Positions 51,936 through 63,060 of a stretch of 64,000 nucleotides of DNA are shown here, in pieces (position 1 is the stretch's first letter; each line of letters starts with the position of its first letter). The stretch lies in assembly GCA_946800325.1 (NCBI GenBank), contig OX326959.1, positions 37,376,908-37,440,907 of the forward strand, read 5' to 3'. Position numbers and translations under genes: made by a program. The DNA comes from Luzula sylvatica. Its lineage: Eukaryota; Streptophyta; Magnoliopsida; Poales; Juncaceae. Under the pieces are notes generated by a model that was not told where the DNA came from, ran no database searches, and worked only from the letters and a program-made list of their open reading frames with translations.

Positions 51936-54062
51936 TCTTCGTTGAATTTTTTTAAGTTGTTAGACATCAGTTTTTTGCGTTTTTAAGAAATTTTTTTAAA
52001 AATTGAAATTTTTGTGTGTTTGTCTTCAATTACGGAGTATTTTGAGTATGACACGAAAATTGAGCTTTTTTCTTGTGTTACAATTCAATTTTAATATTAT
52101 TTTAAAAAATATGTTCATTGAATTTTTTGAAGGTGTTAGATTTCATTTTTTGCATTTTTGAGAAATATTTGAAAAAATTGAAATTTGTGTGTTTTAGTCT
52201 TCAATTACGGAGTATTTTGAGTATGACATGAAAATTGAGTATTTTGGTTATCTTACACTTCAATTTTAACATTCTTTTTAAAAATATCTTCATTGAATTT
52301 TTTGAAGTTGTTAGACTTCAGGTTTTTGCATTTTTCTGAAAATTTTGAAAAAATTGAAATTTGTGTGTGTTAGTCTTCAATTACGGAGTATTTTGTGTAT
52401 GACATGAAAATTGAGGGTTTTTCTTGTGTTACACTTCAATTTTGACATTCTTTTAAAAAATATCTTCTTTGAATTTTTTGAAGGTGTTAGACTTCATTTT
52501 TTGCATTTTTAAGAGTTTTTCAAAAAAATTGAAATTTTTGTGTGTTTGTCTTCAATTACGGAGTATTTTGAGTATGACATTAAAATTGAATTTTTTTTCT
52601 TGTGTTACACTTCATTTTTTAAATTTTTTAAAAAATATCTTCATTGAATTTTTTGAAGGTTAGACTTCATTTTTTGCATTTTTAAGAAAATTTGGAAAAA
52701 ATTGAAATTTGTGTGTGTTAGTCTTCAATTACGGAGTATTTTTAGTATGACATGAAAATTGAGTTTTTTTCTTGTGTCACACTTCAATTTTAACATTCTT
52801 TTAAAAAAATATCTTCATTGGATTTATTGAAGGTGTTAGACTTCATTTTTTGTATTTTTAAGAAAGTTTTAAAAAAATTGAAATTTGAGTGTGTTAGTCT
52901 TCAATTACGGAGTATTTTGAGTAAGACATGAAAATTGACTATTTTTTTTGCCTATGTTACACTTCAATTTTTACATTTTTTAAAAAATATCTTCATTGAA
53001 TTTTTGAAGATGTTAGACATCAGTTTTTTGCATTTTTAAGAAATTTTTGAGTCAATTGAAATTTGTGTGTGTTAGTCTTCAATTCCGGAGTATTTTAAGT
53101 GTGACACGAAAATTGAGCTTTTTTCGTGTGTTACACATCAATTTTAACATTCATTTAAAAAATATGTTCATTGAAATTTTTGAAGGTGTTAGACTTCATT
53201 TTTTGCATTTTTAAGAGTTTTTTAAAAAAATTGAAATTTCTGTTTGTTTGTCTTCAATTATGGAGTATTTTGAGTATGACATTAAAATTGATTTTTTTTT
53301 TCTTGTGTTACACTTCAATTTTAACATTCTTTTATAAAATATCTTCATTGAATTTTTTGAAGGTGTTAGATTTCAGTTTTTTGCATTTTTAAGAAAATTT
53401 ATGAAAAAATTGAAATTTGTGCGTGCTAGTTTTCAATTACGGAGTATTTTGAGTATGACATGAAAATTGAGTTTTTTTCTTGTGTTACACTTCAATTTTA
53501 ACCTTCTTTTCAAAAATATCTTCATTGAATTATTTGAAGTTGTTAGACCTCAGTTTTTAGCATTTTTAAGAAATTTTGGAACAATTTCTATTTGTGTGTG
53601 TTGTTCAATTTCGGAGTATTTTGAGTATGACATGAAAATTGAGTTTTTTTTCTTGTGTTACACTTCAATTTTAACATTATTTTTAAAAATATCTTCATTG
53701 AACTTTTTGATGGTGTTAGACTTCATTTTTTGAATTTTTGGGAATTTTGGAAAATATTGAAATTTGTGTGTGTTAGTCTTTAATTACGGCGTATTTTGAG
53801 TATGACATTAAAATTGAGTATTTTGCTTATGTTACACTTCAATTTTAGCATTTTTTTAAAAAATATATTCATTGAATTTATTGAAGGTGATAGACTTCAT
53901 TTTTTGCATTTTTTAATAAATTTTTGAAAAAATTGAAATTTGCGTGTGCTAGTCTTCAATTACGTAGTATTTTGAGTAAGATATGAAAATTGAGTATTTT
54001 TCTTATGTTACACTTCAATTTTTACATTTTTTAAAAAATATCTTGATTGAATTTTTTGAAGG

Positions 54063-54130
54063 TGTCTTCACTTTTTGTATTTGTTTATTTTTTAAAAAAA
54101 AAAAAGAATTTGTGTGTTTTAGTCTTATAT
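54063..54130. other. Junction between satellite families 1 and 2
   Basis: Subunits A and B just left (about 53,950-54,062) are family 1: TTTTGAGTAAGATATG, then TAAAAAATATCTTGATTG. The C subunit starting near 54,063 reads TCTTCACTTTTTGTATTTG, and the next A subunit is fully family 2 (TATTTTTCGGACAACATC). The change is abrupt, inside one C subunit, in phase and in the same orientation. A run of 12 A at 54,094-54,105 sits in this subunit. Confidence 0.85.
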
Positions 54131-57100
54131 TATGGAGTATTTTTCGGACAACATCAAAATTGAGTACGTTGCTCGTGTTACACTTCAAGGTAGCCATTTT
54201 TCTGGAAGTTTGATAATTGAATATTTTTGAAAGTGTTAGACTTCACTTCTTGCATTTTTTAAGAATGTTTTGAAAAAATAGAATTTCGTGTGTGTTAGTC
54301 TTCGATAACGGAGTATTTTCGGACAACATGAAAATTGAATATGTTGCTGGTGTTATACTTCAATGTCGGCATTTTTAAGGAATTGGGACAATTGAATATT
54401 TTTGAAGGTGTTAAACTTCACTTCTTGCTTTTTTTAAGAATGTTTTCAAAAAACAGAAATTTGTGTGTGTTAGTCTTTTATTACGGACTATTTTCGGACA
54501 ACATGAAAATTGAGTATGTTGCTCGTTGTACACTTCAATTTTGACATTTTTAAGGAATTAGGATAATTGAATATTTTTAAAGTTTTTAGACTTCACTTCT
54601 TTCATTTTTTAAGAATGTGTTCAAAAAATAGAAATCCATGTGTGTTAGTCGACTAACACACACGGATTTCTATAACCGAGCATTTTCGGACAACATGAAA
54701 ATTGAGAATTTTTCTCGTGCTATACTTCAATGTTTACATTTATCATGAAATGGGATAACTGCATATTGTGTAAGGTATTAGACTTCAATTTTTGTATTTT
54801 AAAAAAAAACATTTAAAAAATAGAAATTCATGTGTGTTAGTCTTCTATTACAGAGTATTTTTAGGACAACATGAAAATGGAGAATTTTGCTTGTGTTACA
54901 CTTCAATGTTGACATTTTTCAGGTAGGAGGATAATTCAATATTTTTGAAGGTATTAGACTTAGTTTTTTGCATTTTTTAAGAAAGTTGTAAAAATTAGAA
55001 ATTCGGGTGTGTAAGTCTTCTATTATGGAGTATTTTTCGGACAACATGATAATTGAGTATGTTGCTCGTTTTACAATTCAATTGTGATATTTTTCTGGAA
55101 ATAGGATAATTAAATATTTTTGAAGTCGTTAGACTTCACTTCTTGCATTTTTTTAGAATTTTTTGAAAAAATAGAATTTCGTGTGTTTTAGTCTTATATT
55201 ACGGAGTATTTTTCGGACAACATGAAAATTGAGTATGTTGCTCGTATGACACTTCAATGTTGACATTTTTAAGGAATTTGGATAATTGAATATTTTTGAA
55301 GGTCTTAAACTTCACATCTTGCATTTTTTGAGAATGTTTAAAAAAAATAGAAATTTGTGTGTGTTAGTCTTCTATTACGGAGACTTTCTCGGACAACATG
55401 AAAATTGAGAATTTTCCTCGTGCTACACTTCAATGTTGACATTTTCATGAAATAGGATAACTGAATTTTTTTGAAGGTGTTAGACTTCACTTCTTGCATT
55501 TTTGAAGAATGTTTTGAAAAAATAGAAATTCGTGTGTGTTAGTCTTCGATAACGGAGTATTTTCGGACAACATTAAATTGAGTATGTTGCTGGTGTTATA
55601 CTTCAATGTTGGTATTTTTAAGGTATTAGGGTAATTGAATATTTTTGAAGGCGTTAAACTTCACTTCTTGCATTTTCTAAGAATGTTTTAAAAAAAACAG
55701 AAATTCGTGTGTGTTAGTTTTCTATTACGGAGTATTTTCAGACAACATGAAAATTGAGTATGTTGCTCGTTGTACACTTCAATGTTGACATTTTTAAGGA
55801 ATTTGGAGAATTGAATATTTTTTAAGGTGTTAGACATCACTACTTATATTTTTTAAGAATGTTTTCAAAAAAACAGAAATTTGCATGTGTTAGTATTCTA
55901 TTACGGAGTATTTTTGGACAACATGAAAATTGAGTATGTTGCTCGTTGTACACTTCAATGTTGACATTTTCATGAAATAGGATAACTGAATTTTTTTGAA
56001 GGTATTACACTTCACCTTTTGTATTTTTTAATTTTTTTTAAAAAATAAAAAAAAGTGCGTGTGTGTTAGTCTTCTATTATGGAGTATTTTTCGAACAACA
56101 TCAAAATTGAGTATGTTACTCGTGTTACACTTCAAAGTTTACATTTTTCAGGAAATATGATAATTGAATATTTTTTAAGGTGTTAGACTTCACTTCTTGC
56201 ATTTTTTAAGAATTGTTTAAAAAATAGAAATTCGTGTGTGTTAGTCCTCGATAACGGAGTATTTTTCGTACAACATGAAATTGAGTATGTTGCCGCTGTT
56301 ACACTTCAATTTTGACATTTTTAAGGAATTAGGATAATTGAATATTTTTTAAGGTGTTAAACATCACTTCTTGCATTTTTTAAGAATGTTTTCAAAAAAC
56401 AGAAATCCGTGTGTGTTAGTCTTCTATTACCAAGAATTTTCGGACAACATGACAATTGAGAATTTTTCTCGTGCTATACTTCAATGTTCACATTTTTCAA
56501 GAAATAGGATAACTCAATTTTGTGTAAGTATTAGACTTCACATTTTGTTTTTTTTAAAATAACATTAAAAAAAAGAAATTCATGTGTGTTAGTCTTCTAT
56601 TACGGATTATTTTTCGGACAACATGAAAATGGAGAATTTTGCTTGTGTTACACTTCAATGTTGACATTTTTCAGGTAAGAGGATAATTTAATATTTTTGA
56701 AGGTATTAGACTTTGTTTTTTGCATTTTTTAAGAAAGTTGTAAAAAATAGAAATTCGTGTATGTTAGTCTTCTATTACGGAGTATTATTCGTACAACATG
56801 TTAATTGAGTATGGTTCTCGTGTTACACTTCAATTGTGATATTTTTCAGGAAACATGATAATTAAATATTTTTGAAGACGTTAGATTTCACTTTTTGCAT
56901 TTTTTAAGAATGTTTAAAAAAATAGAATTTCGTGTGTTTTAGTCTTATAATACGGCGTATTTTTCAAGCAACATGAAAATTGAGTATGTTGCTCGTTGTA
57001 CACTTCAATTTTGATATTTTGCAGGAAATAGGATAATTAAATATTTTTGAAGTTGTTAGACTTCACTTCTTGCATTTTTTAAGAATGTTTTTAAAAAATA

Positions 57101-60100
57101 GAATTTCGTGTGTTTTAGTCTTATATTACGGCGTATTTTTCGGACACCATGAAAATTGAGTATGTTACCCGTATTGCACTTCAATGTTGACATTTTTATG
57201 GAATTTGGATAATTGAATATTTTGGAAGGTGTTCAAATTCACATCTTGCATTTTTTAAGAATGTTTTTAAAAAATTGAAATATGTGTCTGTTAGTCTTCT
57301 ATTACGGACTATTTTACGGAAAACATGCAAATTGTGAATTTTCCTCGTGCTACACTTCAATGTTGACATTTTCATGAAATAGGATAACTTAATTTTTTTG
57401 AAGGTGTTAAACTTCACTTCTATTACGGAGTATTTTTCGGACAACATGATAATTGAGTATGTTGCTCGTGTTACACTTCAATTGTGATATTTTCCAGGAA
57501 ATAGGATAATTAAATATTTTTTAAGTTGTTAGACTTCACTTCTTGCATTATTTAAGAATGTTTTTCAAAAATAGAATTTCATGTGTTTTAGTCTAATATT
57601 ACGGAGTATTTTTCAGACAACATGAAAATTGAGAATTTTCCTCATGCTACACTTCAATGTTGACATTTTCAAGAAATAGGATAACTGAATTTTTTTGAAG
57701 GTATTATAGACTTCACTTTTTGTATTTTTTAATTTTTTTAAAAAAGAAACGAAATGCGTGTGTGTTAGTCTTCTATTACGGAGTATTTTTCGGAGAACAT
57801 AAAAATTGAGTATGTTGCTCGTGTTACACTTCAACTTTGACATTTTTCAGGAAATATGATAATTGAATATTTTTGAAGGTGTTAGACTTGACTTCTTGCA
57901 TGTTTTAAGAATTTTTTAAAAAAACATATATCCGTGTGTGTTAGTCTCCTATTACCGAGTATTTTCGGACAACATGAAAATTGAGAATTTTGCTTGTGCT
58001 ATACTTCAACGTTCACATTTTTCAGGAAATAGGATAACTGAATATTGTGTAAGGTATTAAACATCGCTTCTTGCATTTTTTGAGAATGTTTTCAAAAAAA
58101 CAGAAATCCGTGTGTGTTAGTCTTCTATTACCGAGTATTTTCGGACAACATGGAAATTGAGAATTTTGCTCGTGCTATACTTCAATGTTCACATTTTTCA
58201 GGAAATAGTATAACTGAATATTGTGTAAGGTATTAGACTTAACTTTTTGTATTTTTTTAAAAAAACATTTAAAAAATAGAAATTCATGTGTGTTAGTCTT
58301 CTATTAGGGAGTATTTTTCGTACAACTTGAAAATGGAGAATTTTGCTCGTGTTACACTTCAATGTTGACATTTTTCAGGTAAGAGGATAATTTAATATTT
58401 TTGAAGGTGACTTTGTTTTTTGCATTTTTTAAGAAAGTTGTAAAAAATAGAAATTCGTGTGTGTTAGTCTTCTATTACGGAGTATTTTTCGGACAACATG
58501 ATAATTGAGTATGTTGCTCGTGTTACGCTTCAATTGTGATATTTTCAGGAAATAGTATAATTAAATATTTTTGAAATCGTTAGACTTCACTTCTTGCCTT
58601 TTTTAAGAATGTTTTCAAAAAATAGAATTTCGTGTGTTTTAGTCTTATATTACGGCACATTTTTCGGACAACATGAAAATTGAGTATGTTGCTCGTATGA
58701 CACTTCAATGTTGACATTTTTAAGGAATTTGGATAATTGAATATTTTATCTTGCATTTTTAAGAATGTTTTAAAAATTTGAAATTTGTGTCTGTTGGTCT
58801 TCTATTACGGAGTATGTTTCGGAGAACATAAAAATTGAGTATGTTACTCGTGTTACACTTCAACTTTGACATTTTTGAGGAAATATGATAATTGAATATT
58901 TTTTAAGGTACTTCACTTCTTGCATTTTATAAGAATTTTTTAAAAAATAGAAATTCATGTGTGTGAGTCTTCGATAACGGAGTATTTATCGGACAACATG
59001 AAAATGGAGAATTTTGCTCGTGTTACACTTCAATTTTGACATTTTTAAGGAATTAGGATAATTGAATACTTTTTAAGGTGTTAAACTTCACATCTTGCAT
59101 TTTTTAAGAATGTTTTAAAAAAACAGAAATCCGTGTGTGTTAGTCTCTAATTACCGAGTATTTTCGGACAACATGAAAATTGAGAATTTTGCTTGTGCTA
59201 TACTTCAATGTTCACATTTTTCAGGAAATAGGATAACTGAATATTGTGTAAGGTATTAAACTTCACTTCTTGCATTTTTTGTGAATGTCAAAAAACAGAA
59301 ATCCGTGTGTGTTAGTCTTCTATTACCGAGTATTTTCGGACAACATGAAAATTGAGAATTTTGCTCGTGCTATACTTCAATGTTCACATTTTTCATGAAA
59401 TAGTATTACGGAATATTGTATAAGGTATTAGACTTCACTTTTTGTATTTTTTAAAAAAACATATAAAAAATAGAAATTCATGTGTGTTAGTCTTCTATTT
59501 CGGAGTATTTTTAGGACAACATGATAATTAAGTATGTTGGTCGTGTTACGCTTCAATTGTGATATTTTCAGGAAACGGGATAATTAAATATTTTTGAAGT
59601 CGTTAGACTTCACTTCTTGCATTTTTTAAGAATGTTTGAAAAAAATTGAATTTAGTGTGTTTTTGTCTTATATTACGGCGTATTTTTCGGACAACATGAA
59701 AATTGAGTATGTTGCTCGTATGACACTTCAATGTTGACATTTTTAAGGAATTTGGAGAATTGAATATTTTTGAAGGTGTTCAACTTCACATCTTGCATTT
59801 TCTAAGAATGTTTAAAAAAATTAGAAATTTGTGTGTGTTAGTCTTCTAGTACGGAGTATTTTTCAGAGAACATAAAAATTGAGTATGTTGCTCGTGTTAC
59901 ACTTCAACTTTGACATTTTTGAGTAAATATGATAATTGAATATTTTTTAATGTGTTAAACTTCACTTCATGCATTTTTTAAGAATGTATTAAAAAACAGA
60001 AATCTGTGTGTGTTAGTCTTTTATTACCGAATATTTTCGGACAATATGAAAATTGGGAATTTTTCACGTGCTATACTTCAATGTTCACATTTTCAGGAAA

Positions 60101-60271
60101 TAGGATAACTGAATATTGTGAAAGGTATTAAACTTCACTTTTTGTATTTTTTTTTCAAAACATTTGAAAAATAGAAATTCATGTGTGTTAGTCTTCTATT
60201 ATGGAGTATTTATAGGACAACATGAAAATGGAGAATTTTGCTCGTATTACACTTCAATGTTGACATTTTTC
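54131..60271. repeat. Family 2, irregular monomer order
   Basis: Family 2 monomers of about seven recurring types. The AGGTAAGAGG-type B subunit recurs at 54,921 (as AGGTAGGAGG), 56,673, 58,377 and 60,272, at spacings 1,752, 1,704 and 1,895 bp (10 to 11 monomers), with order and indels varying between. Near 58,741, ATATTTTATCTTGC shows a ~20-bp loss at the B-C boundary. No gene seen. Confidence 0.88.
54628..54673. repeat. Near-perfect palindrome, 23-bp arms, no spacer
   Basis: Left arm 54,628-54,650, right arm 54,651-54,673, centre GTC/GAC, one mismatched pair (A at 54,638 against C at 54,663). Compared with an ordinary family 2 monomer, the sequence contains a 17-nt insertion, GACTAACACACACGGAT (54,651-54,667), which is the inverted complement of the preceding 17 nt (54,634-54,650) apart from that one base. 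The normal sequence resumes with TTCTAT. It is the only inverted segment I noticed in 64 kb. Confidence 0.95.
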
Positions 60272-61573
60272 AGGTAAGAGGATAACTTAATATTTTTGAA
60301 GGTATTAGACTTTGTTTTTTGCACTTTTTAAGAAAGTTGTAAAAAATAGAAATTCGTGTGTGTTAGTCTTCTAATACGGAGTATTTTTCGGACAACATGA
60401 TAATTGAGTATGTTGCTCGTGTTACGCTTCAATTGTGATATTTACAGGAAACATGATAATTAAATATTTTTGAAATCGTTAGACTTCACTTCTTGCATTT
60501 TTTAAGAATGTTTTTAAAAAATAGAATTTCGTGTGTTTTAGCCTTATATTACGGCGCATTTTTCGGACAAAATGAAAATTCAGTATGTTCCTCGTATGAA
60601 ACTTCAATGTTGACATTTTTAAGGAATTTGGATAATTGAATATATTTGAAGGTGTCCAACTTCACATCTTGCATTTTTTAAGAATGTTTTAAAAAATTAG
60701 AAATTTTTTGTTTGTTAGTCTTCTATTACGGAGTATTTTTCGGAGAACATAAAAATTGAGTATGTTACTCGTGTTACACTTCAACTTTGACATTTTGAGG
60801 AAATATGATAATTGAATATTTTTTAAGGTGTTAGACTTCACTTCATGCTTTTTTAAGAATTTTAAAAAAAATAGAAATTCGTGTGTGTTAGTCTTCGATA
60901 ACGGAGTGTTTTTCGTACAACACGAAAATTGAGAATGTTGCTGGTGTTACACTTCAATTTTGATATTTTTAAGGAATTAGGATAATTGAATTTTTTTTTT
61001 AAGGTGTTAAACTTCACTTCTTGCATTTTTTAAGAATGTTTTCAAAAAACACAAATCCGTGTGTGTTAGTCTTCTATTACCGAGTATTTTCGGACAACAT
61101 GAAAATTGAGAATTTTGCTGGTGCTATACTTTAATGTTCAAATTTTTCAGGAAATAGAATAACTGAATATTGTGTAAGGTATTAAACTTCACTTCTTGCA
61201 TTTTTTGAGAATGTCTTCAAAAAACAGAAATCCGTGTGTGTTAGTCTTCTATTACCGAGTATTTTCGGACAACATGAAAATTGAGAATTTTGCTCGTGCT
61301 ATACTTCAATGTTCACATTTTTCAGGAAATAGTATAACTGGATATTGTGTAAGGTATTAGACTTAACTTTTTGTATTTTTTAAAAAAAACATTTAAAAAA
61401 TAGAAATGCTTGTGTGTTAGTCTTCTATTACGGAGTATTTTTCGTACAACATGAAAATGGAGAATTTTGCTCGTGTTACACTTCAATGTTGACATTTTTC
61501 AGGTAAGAGGATAATTTAATATTTTTGAAGGTATTAGACTTTGTTTTTTGCATTTTTTAAGAAAGTTGTAAAA

Positions 61574-61604
61574 AATAGAAATTCGTGTGTGTTAGTCTTC
61601 TATT
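61574..61604. repeat. Monomer-boundary dyad, family 2 form (example)
   Basis: AATAGAA (61,574-61,580) and TTCTATT (61,598-61,604), again perfect 7-bp arms around a 17-nt loop. Relative to family 1, both arms have changed at the paired position (T to A on the left, A to T on the right), so pairing is kept. Some family 2 monomers (TCTTATATTACGG, TCTTCGATAACGG) do not pair fully. Confidence 0.83.
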
Positions 61605-61765
61605 ACGGAGTATTTTTCGGACAACATGATAATTGAGTATGTTGCTCGTGTTACACTTCAATTGTGATATTTTCAGGAAACGGGACAATTAAATATTTTT
61701 GAAGTCGTTAGACTTCACTTCTTGCATTTTTTAAGAATGTTTTCAAAAAATAGAATTTCGTGTGT
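61591..61765 (+). repeat. Representative family 2 monomer, showing A-B-C subunits
   Basis: 175 bp. Subunit A is 61,591-61,649 (59 bp, starts GTTAGTCTTCTATTACGG), B is 61,650-61,706 (57 bp, starts GTTACACTTC), C is 61,707-61,765 (59 bp, starts GTTAGACTTC). The subunit phase is the same as in family 1, so the trimer organisation predates the split of the two families or has been kept by selection. Confidence 0.88.
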
Positions 61766-63060
61766 TTTAGTCTTATATTACGGCGCATTTTTCGGACAAC
61801 ATTAAAATTGAGTATGTTGCCCGTATGACACTTCAATGTTGACATTTTTTAGGAATTTGGATAATTGAATATTTTTTTCGGGGTTCAACTTCACATCTTG
61901 CATTTTTTTAAGAATGTTTTAAAAAATTAGAAATTTGTGTGTGTTAGTCTTCTATTACGGAGTATTTTTCGGAGAACATAAAAATTGAATATGTTACTCG
62001 TGTTACACTTCAACTTTGACATTTTTGAGGAAATATGATAATTGAATATTTTTTAGAGTGTTAGACTTCACTTCTTGCTTTTTTAAGAATTTTATAAAAA
62101 ATAGAAATTCGTGTGTGTTAGTCTTCGATAACGGAGTATTTTTCGTACAACATGAAAATTGAGTATGTTGCTGCTGTTACACTTCAATTTTGACATTTTC
62201 AAGGAATTAGGATAATTGAATATTTTTTAAGGTGTTAGACTTCACTTCTTGCATTTTTTAAGAATGTTTTAAAAAAACAGAAATCCTTCTGTGTTAGTCT
62301 TCTATTACTGAGTATTTTCGGACAACATGAAAATTGAGAATTTTGCTTGAGCCTTCAATGTTCACATTTTTCAGGAAATAGGATTACTGAATATTGTGTA
62401 AGGTATTAAACTTCACTTCTTGCATTTTTTGAGAATGTTTTCAAAAAACAGAAATCCGTGTATGTTGGTCTTCTATTAGCGAGTATTTTAGGACAACAAG
62501 AAAATTGAGAATTTTGCTCGTGCTATACTTCAATGTTCACATTTTTCAGGAAATAGTTTAACTGAATATTGTGTAAGGTATTAGACTTAACTTTTTGTAT
62601 TTTTTTAAAAAAACATTTAAAAAATAGAAATTCATGTGTGTTAGTCTTCTATTACGGAGTATTTTTCGTACAACACGAAAATGGAGAATTTAGCTCGTGT
62701 TACACTTCAATGTTGACATTTTTCAGGTAAGAGGATAACTTATTATTTTTGAAGGTATTAGACTTTGTTTTTTGCATTTTTTAAGAAAGTTGTAAAAAAT
62801 AAAAATTCGTGTGTGTTAGTCTTCTATTACGGAGTATTTTTCAGACAACATGATAATTGAGTATGTTGCTCGTGTTACTCTTCAATTGTGATATTTTCAG
62901 GAAACAGGATAATTAAATATTTTTGAAGTCGTTAGACTTCACTTCTTGCATTTTTTAAGAATGTTTTTAAAAAATAGAATTTTGTGTGTTTCAGTCTTAT
63001 ATTACGGCGCATTTTTCGGACAACATGAAAATTGAGTATGTTGCTCCTATGACACTTCAA

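Larger units (their letters stand above)
1..54062 (+). repeat. Satellite family 1 array, ~174-bp monomers
   Basis: Continuous head-to-tail array. The landmark ATTACGG recurs about every 174 bases (for example the C of CGG at 51, 225, 400, 570, 744, 917, 1091, 1265, 1439 and 1614). Monomers share GTGTGTTAGTCTTC, TGACATGAAAATT, GTTACACTTCAATTTT and GACTTCATTTTTTGCATTT. About 310 monomers fit. No unique sequence, gene or transposon interrupts it. The left part (1 to about 26 kb) has long, nearly identical HOR copies; the right part is more variable. Monomer length and array form fit a centromeric-type satellite; that role is inferred. Confidence 0.97.
46128..54062. repeat. Family 1, diverged right flank
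   Basis: Monomers with many private changes and short indels. Typical variants are TTACACTTCTCTTTTT, GAAATTTATGTGTGTT, TTTTGCTTATGTTAC and GAGGGTTTTTCTTGTG. A block around 48,700-48,890 matches about 50,980-51,170 (offset 2,280, about 13 monomers). Local rearrangements are listed separately. No gene seen. Confidence 0.85.
60272..63060. repeat. 7-monomer HOR of family 2 (~1,225 bp)
   Basis: AGGTAAGAGG starts at 60,272, 61,501 and 62,725 (offsets 1,229 and 1,224). Monomer order in each copy: AGGTAAGAGG/AAAGTTGTAAAA; CATGATAATTGAG/AATTGTGATATTT; ACGGCGCATTTTT/CTCGTATGAC (with small variants); GGAGAACATAAAAATTG/TCAACTTTGAC; TCTTCGATAACGG/GCTGTTACAC or GGTGTTACAC; CCGAGTATTTTCGG/GTGCTATAC; CCGAG/TAGTATAACTG or variants. 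The third copy departs near 63,060, after CTCCTATGACACTTC. Confidence 0.88.

Noticed and set aside
54094..54105. Poly(A) run of 12 as a retrotransposon tail
   Set aside because: It lies at the normal A-tract position of subunit C. No element body or target-site duplication is visible beside it.
61619..61633. CENP-B box
   Set aside because: TTCGGACAACATGAA fits the left half of the TTCGNNNNANNCGGG pattern but lacks the CGGG half. Family 1 has no such match.
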